This document shows positions 7,849 to 16,005 of a DNA stretch of 54,547 bases, one piece after another. Origin of the DNA: Sphingobacteriaceae bacterium (GTDB lineage: Bacteria; Bacteroidota; Bacteroidia; B-17B0; Aurantibacillaceae); the NCBI GenBank assembly GCA_023251775.1, contig JAHEYC010000004.1:1-54547 (forward strand), given 5' to 3'. The stretch's first letter is position 1. Every line of letters begins with the position of its first letter. The notes below the pieces were generated by a model, which did no database searches, was not told the DNA's origin, and saw nothing but the letters and a program-made list of their open reading frames with translations. Both the position numbers and the translations under genes were made by a program.

Positions 7849-7902
7849 TCACCCTTAAGTATGAATGCAATAAAATAAAACCAAAATCACCCAAAAGTGT
7901 GA
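7849..7902 (+). promoter_or_regulatory. Pair of imperfect 16-bp direct repeats upstream of the DUF4199 promoter
   Basis: TCACCCTTAAGTATGA (7849-7864) and TCACCCAAAAGTGTGA (7887-7902) match at 13 of 16 positions and are 38 bp apart. They lie 23-76 bp upstream of the putative -7 box at 7925. They are candidate activator sites. Confidence 0.4.
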
Positions 7903-7924
7903 AGGAAAACGAGAAAAGTGAGGG

Positions 7925-7932
7925 TACTTTTG
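7925..7932 (+). promoter_or_regulatory. Putative -7 element for the DUF4199-VOC genes
   Basis: TACTTTTG matches the Bacteroidota -7 consensus TAnnTTTG exactly and lies 28 nt upstream of the ATG at 7961. I see no good TTG at the -33 position, which would suit an activator-dependent promoter. Confidence 0.5.
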
Positions 7933-7960
7933 TCGCATATTAACCAATTAAAAAAATAAT

Positions 7961-8488
7961 ATGAAAAGAACAATTTTAATTTACGGAACAATTTCGGGAA
8001 CAATAGTAGCCACTTTTATGGCAACAGCAATGGCTTTAACCTCAAAAGGCAGTGATATGGCAGGCAGCATGATCGTTGGTTATGCAAGCATGATGGTTGC
8101 CTTCTTGTTGATATTTGTTGCCGTAAAAAATTACCGCGACAAACAAAACGGTGGCATTATCTCCTTTGGCCAGGCATTTAAAATGGGGATCTTGATCGCG
8201 ATCATTGGTTCAACATTTTATGTTGTTACTTGGTCGATCGAATATAAATATTTTCTTCCTGATTTTATGGATAAGTACAGCGCCATGCAAATAAAACAAG
8301 TTCAGGAAGCCGGTGTTTCGGGAACAAAGCTTGAAGAAGCTATCAAAAGTATAGAGGACAGCAAAGAAATGTATAAAAATCCGTTCTTTTTTACATTGAT
8401 CACATACGCAGAAATTCTTCCGGTAGGAATAATAATAACACTCATTAGTGCATTGATCCTAAAAAGGAAAATTGCAAAAACGGCATAA
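7961..8488 (+). CDS. DUF4199 integral membrane protein
   Basis: The 175-residue protein has four predicted transmembrane segments (about residues 5-27, 34-56, 72-94 and 143-165). A soluble loop between helices 3 and 4 includes YSAMQIKQVQEAGVSG. This layout and the FGQAFKMGILIAIIGS region fit DUF4199, a Bacteroidota membrane family of unknown function. It is probably cotranscribed with the VOC gene that begins 2 nt after its stop. Confidence 0.8.
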   Translation: MKRTILIYGTISGTIVATFMATAMALTSKGSDMAGSMIVGYASMMVAFLLIFVAVKNYRDKQNGGIISFGQAFKMGILIAIIGSTFYVVTWSIEYKYFLPDFMDKYSAMQIKQVQEAGVSGTKLEEAIKSIEDSKEMYKNPFFFTLITYAEILPVGIIITLISALILKRKIAKTA

Positions 8489-8489
8489 C

Positions 8490-8963
8490 ATGAAAAAAAT
8501 AATTCTCATTGCAGCAGTAGCCGCATCTTTTTGCTGCGGATTTGCTATCAGATCAACAATTAATGAACCTATAAAACAAACAAAAATGAAAAAAGTAACA
8601 GGTATAGGCGGCATTTTTTTTAAATGCAAAGACCCAAAAGCAATTAACGAATGGTATAAAACACATCTTGGTTTTGATACAACTCCCTATGGAACAACAT
8701 TTGAATGGTTGCAAAAAGAGGATAGTAAAAAAACGGGGCAAACTCAGTGGAATTCTTTTCCTGAAAAAACAAAATTTTTCGAGCCTTCAACAAAAGACTT
8801 TATGATAAACTATAGAGTGGACAATTTAGTTGAGCTGGTTGAGCAATTAAAAAAAGAAGGCGTGACCATTGTCGACAAAGTTGAAACATACGATTACGGA
8901 AAGTTTGTTCACATCATGGATCCCGAAGGAAATAAAATTCAATTGTGGGAGCCTGTTGATTGA
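8490..8963 (+). CDS. VOC (glyoxalase/dioxygenase-like) superfamily protein, exported form
   Basis: The product is 157 residues from the ATG at 8490. An N-terminal hydrophobic stretch (about 3-20) precedes a VOC domain: FFKCKDPKAINEWYKTHLGF at the start, and GKFVHIMDPEGNKIQLWEP at the end, which is the classical last-strand motif with a metal-ligand-type Glu. Similar Bacteroidota proteins often lack the leader, so an internal start at 8586 (MKKVTGIGGIFF) is possible and would make it cytoplasmic. Substrate unknown. It starts 2 nt after the DUF4199 stop. Confidence 0.8.
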   Translation: MKKIILIAAVAASFCCGFAIRSTINEPIKQTKMKKVTGIGGIFFKCKDPKAINEWYKTHLGFDTTPYGTTFEWLQKEDSKKTGQTQWNSFPEKTKFFEPSTKDFMINYRVDNLVELVEQLKKEGVTIVDKVETYDYGKFVHIMDPEGNKIQLWEPVD

Positions 8964-8968
8964 GTTTA

Positions 8969-10282
8969 TTATGAAGAGATCTCCATTTTCACTTTTTTAT
9001 TCTTGATCTTTTCTTCTTTTACTAACTGCAGAGTTTTTACTATTTTACTTGCTTTAACAGCGGCGTAAGCAGAATGATCGAGTACTTCAATTTTCCCCAG
9101 TTCATCTTTTTGCAATTGTCCTTTTTGAAGTAACATTCCTACAATATCCATTTTATTGATCTTATCTTTTTTTCCTGCACCAATGTATAAGGTTTTCCAT
9201 TCGGCTGCTTTTGGTAAGATCAATTTCTTTGGCAATTCCATCTCTTCGGGAGTTTGATCCAAAAACACAGGCAAGTGATCGTCCTTATCCAATAAAAAAT
9301 AACTGGTCCCTACCCCATTCATTCGCGCTGTTCTTCCGTTTCTATGGATCATCACATCTTCGGTTGCAGGAAATTGATAATGAATTACCGCATCAATTTC
9401 GGGAATATCCAATCCTCGCGCCGCCAGATCGGTAGTAATTAATAAATTAATACTTCCGTTACGTAATTTTATTAAAGTTTTTTCTCTATCAATTTGCTCT
9501 AATCCCCCATGATAAAAACCATGCGCCACTTTATGAATTTCCAATTGTTCCGAAATACGATTCACCGCATCGCGATGATTACAAAATACAATGGCCGATC
9601 GTGCATTTATTCCGCCCAATAATAACATCAAGGCTTCCAATTTATCATCACTTCCAACTCTTACCGCTTTTACAATAAGTGATGACTTTAATTGATGATG
9701 ATCGGTGGTATAATTCAAAACTTTCTTATTGCCCATTCCAACAAAATCAGGAATTTCTTTTAAAGTTGTAGCTGATATCAAAATGCGCTTATGAATATTT
9801 TTGCAAGACCGGATGATATCTTCCATTTCTACTTTGAAACCCATTTCTAAGGATTTATCAAATTCATCTAAGATCAAAGTTTGTATAAGTTCCGTTCTCA
9901 AATTATTTTTACGCAAATGATGAGAAATTCTTCCAGGTGTTCCAACTAAAACTGCAGGTGGATGCGCTAAATTATTTTCTTCAACTCCAACTGCGTGTCC
10001 GCCATAACACGAATTAATTTTGTACGGCGTACTCATTTGCTTAAATACTTTTTCAATTTGTATGGCTAATTCGCGAGTAGGAACTAAAATTAAAACCTGA
10101 ACGCCTTCTTTTTCGCTATCGAGTAATTGTAAAATGGGTAATAAGTATGCTAAAGTTTTTCCCGAACCGGTTGGTGCAATTAAAACAATGTCATTTTGCT
10201 TTTGAATTGAATCAATGGCAGCTTTCTGCATTTCGTTAAGCTCAGTGATATTGAAATGTGACAGTATGGAAGAAAAGTTCAT
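8969..10282 (-). CDS. DEAD-box ATP-dependent RNA helicase
   Basis: The 437-residue protein carries the helicase motifs in order: Q motif (NEMQKAAI), motif I APTGSGKT (36-43), PTRELA (68-73), GG, TPGR, motif II as DEFD rather than DEAD, SAT, and in the C-terminal RecA domain ARGLD and HRNGRTAR. The C-terminal part (PKAAEWKTLYIGAGKKDKIN to about residue 420) matches the DbpA RNA-binding-domain type, which would target 23S rRNA. A role in ribosome assembly or RNA remodelling is likely. A -7 box (CAAATATA on the plus strand, 10307-10314) lies 24 nt upstream of its start. Confidence 0.88.
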   Translation of the reverse strand: MNFSSILSHFNITELNEMQKAAIDSIQKQNDIVLIAPTGSGKTLAYLLPILQLLDSEKEGVQVLILVPTRELAIQIEKVFKQMSTPYKINSCYGGHAVGVEENNLAHPPAVLVGTPGRISHHLRKNNLRTELIQTLILDEFDKSLEMGFKVEMEDIIRSCKNIHKRILISATTLKEIPDFVGMGNKKVLNYTTDHHQLKSSLIVKAVRVGSDDKLEALMLLLGGINARSAIVFCNHRDAVNRISEQLEIHKVAHGFYHGGLEQIDREKTLIKLRNGSINLLITTDLAARGLDIPEIDAVIHYQFPATEDVMIHRNGRTARMNGVGTSYFLLDKDDHLPVFLDQTPEEMELPKKLILPKAAEWKTLYIGAGKKDKINKMDIVGMLLQKGQLQKDELGKIEVLDHSAYAAVKASKIVKTLQLVKEEKIKNKKVKMEISS

Positions 10283-10306
10283 GAAATAGCCTTTTTAAAT
10301 AAAGTG

Positions 10307-10314
10307 CAAATATA
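10307..10314 (-). promoter_or_regulatory. Putative -7 element for the DEAD-box helicase gene
   Basis: On the minus strand this reads TATATTTG, an exact TAnnTTTG match, 24 nt from the helicase start codon. Confidence 0.5.
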
Positions 10315-10340
10315 CCACAAATAAGTTGGAGTCATCAGTC

Positions 10341-10511
10341 GCAGCTTCGCTGCTCATTCATCTTTTAGCCACGAATTTCACTAATTTTCACTAATCTGCG
10401 TGCAAGTTATTATGATTTCACTAAACCGTGTTTAATAAGCTTAACATTTTACACGTAGATTAGTGTAATTATAATAAACCCAGATTAGTGTTAATTCGTG
10501 TAATTCGTGGC
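10341..10511. repeat. Dispersed inverted-repeat element, copy A
   Basis: The core (10368-10511, about 144 bp) begins GCCACGAATTTCACTAATTT and ends with the near-inverse TGTAATTCGTGGC. A 13-bp palindromic block GCAGCTTCGCTGC sits just outside (10341-10353). A second copy with the same ends and the same flanking block, in inverted order, is at 48782-48955. It lies between the start of the helicase gene and the 3' end of cphA, both on the minus strand. Confidence 0.7.
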
Positions 10512-10526
10512 AAAATTGCAAGTAAA

Positions 10527-13142
10527 CTACGAACTTCTCTCTTTATCCAAATATGACTGTACTACATCAATGGCGTTATCTATCACATCGCTTAGCGCGC
10601 AGACAAAAGTTCCCGGTTTTGCCATATCTAATGCATGCTTTAATGCTTCTATTTCTTTTGGAATATATTCGTACGATTGCTTTGGATTTACTTCTTGAAT
10701 TCCCTCTACCAATAATTTCACAATATCCTCGGCTAAGCGTCCGCGTAAAAATTTATCCTGACGAATAATGATATGATCGAACATCTCGGCTGAAATTCTT
10801 CCCATGTCCCTAATATCATCATCTCTTCGATCTCCTGTGCCTGTGATGATACCAATTTTATAAGGCGATTCAATTCCGGATAAATATTCTTTTATTCCTC
10901 TAAAACCATCTGCGTTATGGGCAAAATCAATAAGCACTTTATATTCTTTGAAATCAAAAATATTCATTCGTCCCGGTGTTTGGGCGGCAGAAGGAATAAA
11001 TGTGGCGAGATTCGTTTTTATATCATCAATTGTAAATCCGTAAACGTAAGTTGCTAAAGTTGCAGCCAACACGTTATAGATCATAAATGTTACTTTTCCA
11101 CCAAAGGTCAAAGGAATGTGAGATGCTTTTTCAACTCTAAATTTCCAATCGCCTTTTTTTATAGTAATGTATCCATTTTCATAAATAGCTGCAATACCTC
11201 CTGTTCTACAATGTTCCTTTATGATCTTATTATTTTCGTTGATGCTGAAATATGCAATTTTACAATCTGTAGTTTTTGAAATGGAAACGCAATGTTCATT
11301 ATCTGCATTTAAAACTGCATAGCCATCCCGTTTCACTGCTCTTGCAACCACGCCTTTTACATTCGCCATTTCGGCAAGTGTATTAATATCCGAAAGACCC
11401 ATATGATCTTCCTGAATATTTGTTACAACGGCTACATCACATTTTCCAAAACCTAAACCTGCACGTAAAATTCCACCACGCGCTGTTTCCAAGACAGCAA
11501 ATTCTACCGTTGGATCCTTTAAAATAAATTCGGCGCTTATTGGTCCTGTTGTATCTCCTTTGGTCAACATCGAATTTTGCACATAAATTCCATCAGAGGT
11601 TGTAAACCCAACTCTGAATCCATTATTTTTTACAATGTGTGAAATTAATCTCGTAGTTGTTGTTTTACCATTAGTACCTGTGATCGCAATAATAGGAATG
11701 CGACATGTCTTACCTGTTGGATAAAGCATATCAAGAACCGGAGCGGCAACATTTCGTGGTAATCCTTTTGCAGGTGCTAAATGCATTCTAAATCCGGGAG
11801 CAGCATTCACTTCTAATACTACACCCCCATTGGTTTGTAAAGGCTCACTTAAATTGGATGCCATGATATCGATCCCGCAAATATCCAATCCAATAACGCG
11901 AGAAATGCGTTCGCAAATAAAAATATTATGTGGATGAACAATATCTGTTACATCGGTTGATGTTCCGCCAGTACTTAAATTCGCTGTTCCTTTTAAATAA
12001 CAATGATCTCCTTTTTTTAGAATTGTATCTAAAGTATAATTCAATTTCGCCAATTGTTCGTGCGTTTCTCTGTCAATTGTAATTTCAGTCAACACATTTT
12101 CATGTCCGTATCCTCTGCGTGGATCTTTATTTTCAAGATCAATTAATTGCTGAATGGTCGATTTGCCATCGCCAACCACATGCGCAGGCTCTCTTAATGC
12201 AGCAGCAATAAATTTGTGGTTGATCACCAAAACTCTAAAATCATATCCAACAATAAACTTCTCGACAATTATTTTGCGTGAATATTTTTTAGCGTGTTCA
12301 AATGCAGCTTTTGCTTCTTCCAAAGTTTTTACGTTTATGGAAGCGCCTTTGCCATGATTTCCATCCAAAGGTTTAAATACCAAAGGAAAACCAACTTTCT
12401 CAATTACAGTTTCAATTTCATGTTCGTGAATGATACACATTCCTTTTGCAACAGGAATAGCTGCTTCTTCTAACATGCGTTTTGTTTCATCTTTATTACT
12501 GGCAAGATCAACCGCAATTGAACTTGTTTTATCGGTCATGGTTGCTCTAAAGCGCACTTGATTTTTTCCGTAACCTAATTGTACCAGTGAATCACTATTT
12601 AATCGAATGTATGGAATATCACGTGCTACGGCTTCATCAACAATACTTCCTGTACTTGGGCCAAAACGTTCGCGCTCGCGCATTTCGCGCATGGTTTTTA
12701 TATCTGCTTCAACGTCATATTCAGTTCCTAAAGCAATGGCTTCTGCAATTTTCACAGAAGCTTTAGCGGCATAAACACCAACATTTTCTTCCATGTACGA
12801 AAATACCACGTTATACACGCCGGGTTTTCCTGTACCTCTTGTTCGGCCGTATCCAACATCCATTCCTGCTAAAGTTTGGATCTCTAATGCAATATGTTCA
12901 ATCACATGTCCCATCCAAGTTCCTTCCTTTACGCGCTCAAAAAATCCACCTTCATGATCCTTCGAACAACGATGTTTGATCATAGTAGGAAACGTTTTCT
13001 CTAATCGCTCAACAAACCCCTTGATCTTGTTGGTGGGTTTATCCTCCATATCTTCAAGGTCGAGTTTCATCACAATTAGTTTTTTGCGATAATTCGACCA
13101 ATAATTAGGCCCTCGGAGGGTCTTTATTTCAATGATATTCAT
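10527..13142 (-). CDS. cphA: Cyanophycin synthetase
   Basis: The 871-residue length matches CphA (about 870-900). The N-terminal domain (1-160) precedes an ATP-grasp module (about 220-475, with GFPLVFKPLDGNHGKGASIN at 251-270) that adds aspartate. A Mur-ligase-like module (about 480-871, P-loop GTNGKTTTT at 489-497) adds arginine to the Asp side chain. Both active modules look intact, so it should polymerise the Asp-Arg storage polymer multi-L-arginyl-poly-L-aspartate. It is divergent from cyanophycinase, with the isoaspartyl dipeptidase beyond. A promoter-like TTG-N20-TACTTTTA (minus strand, 13159-13189) precedes it. Confidence 0.96.
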   Translation of the reverse strand: MNIIEIKTLRGPNYWSNYRKKLIVMKLDLEDMEDKPTNKIKGFVERLEKTFPTMIKHRCSKDHEGGFFERVKEGTWMGHVIEHIALEIQTLAGMDVGYGRTRGTGKPGVYNVVFSYMEENVGVYAAKASVKIAEAIALGTEYDVEADIKTMREMRERERFGPSTGSIVDEAVARDIPYIRLNSDSLVQLGYGKNQVRFRATMTDKTSSIAVDLASNKDETKRMLEEAAIPVAKGMCIIHEHEIETVIEKVGFPLVFKPLDGNHGKGASINVKTLEEAKAAFEHAKKYSRKIIVEKFIVGYDFRVLVINHKFIAAALREPAHVVGDGKSTIQQLIDLENKDPRRGYGHENVLTEITIDRETHEQLAKLNYTLDTILKKGDHCYLKGTANLSTGGTSTDVTDIVHPHNIFICERISRVIGLDICGIDIMASNLSEPLQTNGGVVLEVNAAPGFRMHLAPAKGLPRNVAAPVLDMLYPTGKTCRIPIIAITGTNGKTTTTRLISHIVKNNGFRVGFTTSDGIYVQNSMLTKGDTTGPISAEFILKDPTVEFAVLETARGGILRAGLGFGKCDVAVVTNIQEDHMGLSDINTLAEMANVKGVVARAVKRDGYAVLNADNEHCVSISKTTDCKIAYFSINENNKIIKEHCRTGGIAAIYENGYITIKKGDWKFRVEKASHIPLTFGGKVTFMIYNVLAATLATYVYGFTIDDIKTNLATFIPSAAQTPGRMNIFDFKEYKVLIDFAHNADGFRGIKEYLSGIESPYKIGIITGTGDRRDDDIRDMGRISAEMFDHIIIRQDKFLRGRLAEDIVKLLVEGIQEVNPKQSYEYIPKEIEALKHALDMAKPGTFVCALSDVIDNAIDVVQSYLDKERSS

Positions 13143-13158
13143 AGTTCTGTGTAGTTTT

Positions 13159-13189
13159 TAAAAGTACCGTTTGTTTCTTATATAAACAA
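13159..13189 (-). promoter_or_regulatory. Putative cphA promoter
   Basis: On the minus strand TTG (13187-13189) is followed after 20 nt by TACTTTTA (13159-13166), one mismatch from the TAnnTTTG -7 consensus. The ATG of cphA is 17 nt further on. Confidence 0.5.
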
Positions 13190-13251
13190 TATGCTGTTTA
13201 AAATAAGGGCTAATAAAGGCAACTTTCATTCTTTTCTAATGGCGATTAGTC

Positions 13252-13259
13252 TAAATTTG
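13252..13259 (+). promoter_or_regulatory. Putative -7 element for cyanophycinase
   Basis: TAAATTTG matches TAnnTTTG exactly and is 18 nt upstream of the ATG at 13278. This supports 13278 as the translation start rather than the ATGs at 13191 or 13239, which lie upstream of the presumed transcript start. Confidence 0.5.
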
Positions 13260-13277
13260 TTACCTAATTCAAATATT

Positions 13278-14159
13278 ATGAATAGCCCCAAAGGGAAATT
13301 AATAATTATAGGCGGTTCGGTTGATAGAGGCAGTTTTTCTGAAAGCCCCGCAGATCTACAGCGTAATTTAAAATTCTTTGAGAAAGGGATCTTAAAGCGC
13401 ATCACAGTCGAGTCCTTAAAAAATAATTTATCGCGTTTTGAAATTATCACTACTGCTTCAAGTATTCCCGAAGAAGTTGGTCAAGAATATATTAAAGCGT
13501 TTGCTCAATTGGATGTAAAAAATGTTGGCGTTTTACATATTAAGACGCGTGAAGAAGCAAATTCGCCCGACTATTTACAACGTTTAAAAAATGCGAATGT
13601 GGTAATGTTCACGGGTGGAGATCAATTACGTTTAACTTCTATTTTTGGCGGTACTCAATTTCATCATTTATTGCTTGAAAAATACGAGAACGAATTTTTT
13701 GTTATTTCCGGAACATCAGCCGGCGCTGCAGCAAGCTCAAATAATATGATCTATCAAGGCAGCAGTCATGGTGCCCTATTAAAAGGCGAAGTAAAAATTA
13801 CGGGAGGTTTAGGATTTATCAATAATGTGATCATTGATACACATTTTGTACAGCGTGGAAGAATTGGACGTTTGCTTTATGCCTGCGCAAGTAACCCAAT
13901 TAATATTGGTATAGGTTTGGGAGAAGATACAGGTTTACTAATTGTGAACGGAAACGACATGGAAGCTATTGGTTCTGGATTAATTATTTTAGTTGACGGA
14001 ACTCAAATGCGATTTACAAACATGACCGATGTAGAAATGGGAGAGCCGGTGTCGATAGAAAATTTAATTGTTCATGTGATGTCTCTTGGAGATCACTTTG
14101 ATCTGAAGCTCCGGAAATTAACTATTGATCATTATAAACCGAAGATAAAGATAGAGTGA
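13278..14159 (+). CDS. cphB: Cyanophycinase (S51-family serine exopeptidase)
   Basis: The 293-residue protein opens with KGKLIIIGGSVDRG and has FTGGDQ (111-116) and the nucleophile elbow ISGTSAGAAA with Ser147. It also has the QGSSHGALLKGEVKITGGLGF segment typical of CphB. It would cleave cyanophycin at the alpha-carboxyl side to beta-Asp-Arg dipeptides in the cytoplasm. In the same frame ATGs exist at 13191 and 13239, but the extension is unlike the family and lies upstream of the -7 box at 13252. It is divergent from cphA and convergent with the isoaspartyl peptidase that would finish the degradation. Confidence 0.95.
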   Translation: MNSPKGKLIIIGGSVDRGSFSESPADLQRNLKFFEKGILKRITVESLKNNLSRFEIITTASSIPEEVGQEYIKAFAQLDVKNVGVLHIKTREEANSPDYLQRLKNANVVMFTGGDQLRLTSIFGGTQFHHLLLEKYENEFFVISGTSAGAAASSNNMIYQGSSHGALLKGEVKITGGLGFINNVIIDTHFVQRGRIGRLLYACASNPINIGIGLGEDTGLLIVNGNDMEAIGSGLIILVDGTQMRFTNMTDVEMGEPVSIENLIVHVMSLGDHFDLKLRKLTIDHYKPKIKIE

Positions 14160-14189
14160 TGAATTATTAGAGATCGTCGCAATTCATAA

Positions 14190-15119
14190 TTATTTATAGA
14201 TCCCAACAAAAATATCTTCACCACTTCTTTTACTTGCTCTGTACATTCCATCCGAATTAAACGGCAATTCAATATTTCCCTTAGCATCCAAAGCAATCAA
14301 TCCACCTTCGCCACCAATTTTTACGAGCTTATCCATCACTACGATCTTGCAAGCCTCTTTTAATGATAAGCCTTTGTATTCCATTAAACACGAAATATCA
14401 TAAGCTACAACGGCCTTCATAAAAAATTCTCCGTGTCCGGTGCAACTTATGGCGCATGTTTTGTTATTGGCATAAGTTCCTGCTCCAATTACAGGACTAT
14501 CACCTACTCTTCCAAATTTTTTATTGGTCATGCCGCCTGTGCTCGTACCTGCAGCAATATCACCATGAATATCTAAAGCAACAGCGCCAACTGTACCAAA
14601 TTTCTTTTCCTTATCATCGGTATGATCTAAGATCATTTTATTTTCTTTTTTAGCAGCTTCTAATTGATCATAACGCATTTGAACAAAAAAGTAAGCATCA
14701 TCTGCAAACTCTGCATTAATTTTTTTTGCGAACTCGATAGCACCAAGCCCTGTCAACAAGACGTGATCAGACTTTTCCATCACACCTCGCGCTAAACTGA
14801 TGGGATTTTTAATATGCGTTACACCTGCAACAGCGCCTGCAGCAAGATCTTTTCCATTCATCAATGAAGCATCCATTTCGTTTTTGCCTTCATTTGTAAA
14901 CACAGAACCTTTACCGGCATTAAACAAGGGACAATCTTCCAAACTTCGTATGGCCATTTCAACTGCATCAATTGCTCTACCATCCTTTTTCAGCACAGTT
15001 TCAGCAGCATACACAGCATCTTCTAAAGCTTTTGTATAGGCTTTTTCTTTTTCGGCGGTCATGGTACTTTTTAAAATTGTACCTGCTCCTCCATGTATGG
15101 CAATAGCGTATTTCGACAT
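14190..15119 (-). CDS. iaaA: Isoaspartyl dipeptidase / plant-type L-asparaginase (Ntn hydrolase)
   Basis: The 309-residue Ntn-hydrolase precursor has IAIHGGAGTI at the N-terminus, FNAGKGSVFTNEGKNEMDAS (66-85), and the autocleavage site FGTVGAVALD with Thr176 as the new N-terminal nucleophile. GTSTGG (191-196) follows, then HGEFFM near 240. It would hydrolyse beta-Asp-Arg released by cyanophycinase to aspartate and arginine, and may also act on asparagine or isoaspartyl peptides. It ends 30 nt from the cphB stop (convergent), placing the three cyanophycin steps within 4.6 kb. The symbol is by family, not proven. Confidence 0.88.
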   Translation of the reverse strand: MSKYAIAIHGGAGTILKSTMTAEKEKAYTKALEDAVYAAETVLKKDGRAIDAVEMAIRSLEDCPLFNAGKGSVFTNEGKNEMDASLMNGKDLAAGAVAGVTHIKNPISLARGVMEKSDHVLLTGLGAIEFAKKINAEFADDAYFFVQMRYDQLEAAKKENKMILDHTDDKEKKFGTVGAVALDIHGDIAAGTSTGGMTNKKFGRVGDSPVIGAGTYANNKTCAISCTGHGEFFMKAVVAYDISCLMEYKGLSLKEACKIVVMDKLVKIGGEGGLIALDAKGNIELPFNSDGMYRASKRSGEDIFVGIYK

Positions 15120-15294
15120 CTTTATGGATTCAATTACCCAACTAAGATAGCGGTTTTTATAAAGCGCGAAGGAAAAAAATGAGTTTACTCATCAATATTC
15201 AGTCCTCACTAAATGGTCTTGATATTTGGTTTAGGATTACCATTCTTTAACATTTATAAATTCCATTTTAGAGGTCAAAATCTTAATATTGTAT

Positions 15295-15882
15295 ATGCTA
15301 AACAGAATTTACATAAGGAAGATACTATTTATCTCTTTTCTTCATTTTTTATTGAGCATTACCATTGCGTTTGCTCAAAAATCAGGAACATCGGCTAAAC
15401 CAACTAAGGCTGCAAAAGAAGTTTCGGTAAAAGAACCGCAAGCGCTTGAGTGGTATACCGATCTTTTTAAGGTTTACGACATCTCTAAAAAAACAAAGAA
15501 ACCTATCTTTGCTTTTTTTACCGGAAGCGATTGGTGCGGTTGGTGTAAAAAATTGCAAGCAGATGTATTTGCAAAACAAGAATTCATTACTTGGGCTAAC
15601 AAAAATGTGGTTTTATTAGAATTAGATTATCCGCGTTTTAAACAATTACCGCCTGAGTTAATGCAACAAAATCAAAATCTTCAACAAACATTTCAAATTT
15701 CGGGCTACCCAACTATTTGGATGTTCAACCTTTCAAAACCTGATACCGCCAATAAATTCACTATTGATGCCATTGGTTCAACAGGCTACCCGCAAGGCGC
15801 CGAAGTTGGTAACGAACAAAAGAAATTTCTGGAGGACGTTAACCGCTTGATCGATGCGAAGAAGAACGCCGGAACTAAGTAA
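15295..15882 (+). CDS. Exported thioredoxin-family protein (CGWC)
   Basis: The 195-residue protein has a signal peptide ending at AFAQ (about residue 28) and a DsbD-gamma/thioredoxin_7-like domain: KPIFAFFTGSDWCGWCKKLQ, with the redox pair Cys81 and Cys84. GYPTIWMFN supplies the cis-Pro loop. It is probably a periplasmic thiol-disulfide reductase. The ATG at 15295 is preferred over a TTG 6 nt upstream. A TAATATTG element (one mismatch to the -7 consensus) ends 3 nt before the ATG, so the transcript may be leaderless. Confidence 0.82.
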   Translation: MLNRIYIRKILFISFLHFLLSITIAFAQKSGTSAKPTKAAKEVSVKEPQALEWYTDLFKVYDISKKTKKPIFAFFTGSDWCGWCKKLQADVFAKQEFITWANKNVVLLELDYPRFKQLPPELMQQNQNLQQTFQISGYPTIWMFNLSKPDTANKFTIDAIGSTGYPQGAEVGNEQKKFLEDVNRLIDAKKNAGTK

Positions 15883-15970
15883 ACATTCTCCGTTTTAACT
15901 GCAGCGCTTCACCCTTCGACAAGCTCAGGGACCGAAGCATTTGGCACTAAAAAATCCGTGTAAATCATAT

Positions 15971-15992
15971 GCAATCCGCGTTATCCGCGTGC
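15971..15992. repeat. 22-bp extragenic repeat, copy 1
   Basis: These 22 bases, GCAATCCGCG followed by TTATCCGCGTGC, recur exactly as the reverse complement at 33210-33231. It lies in the tail-to-tail gap between the thioredoxin gene and the TonB receptor gene, together with a CTTCGACAAGCTCAGGG segment (about 15910-15927) of another extragenic repeat class. Confidence 0.7.
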
Positions 15993-16005
15993 TATTTATC
16001 CGAAT

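Noticed and set aside
15900-16000. tRNA or other structured RNA gene in the thioredoxin-TonB receptor gap
   Set aside because: No cloverleaf or GTTCGA-type T-loop; the structure present is explained by dispersed repeats.
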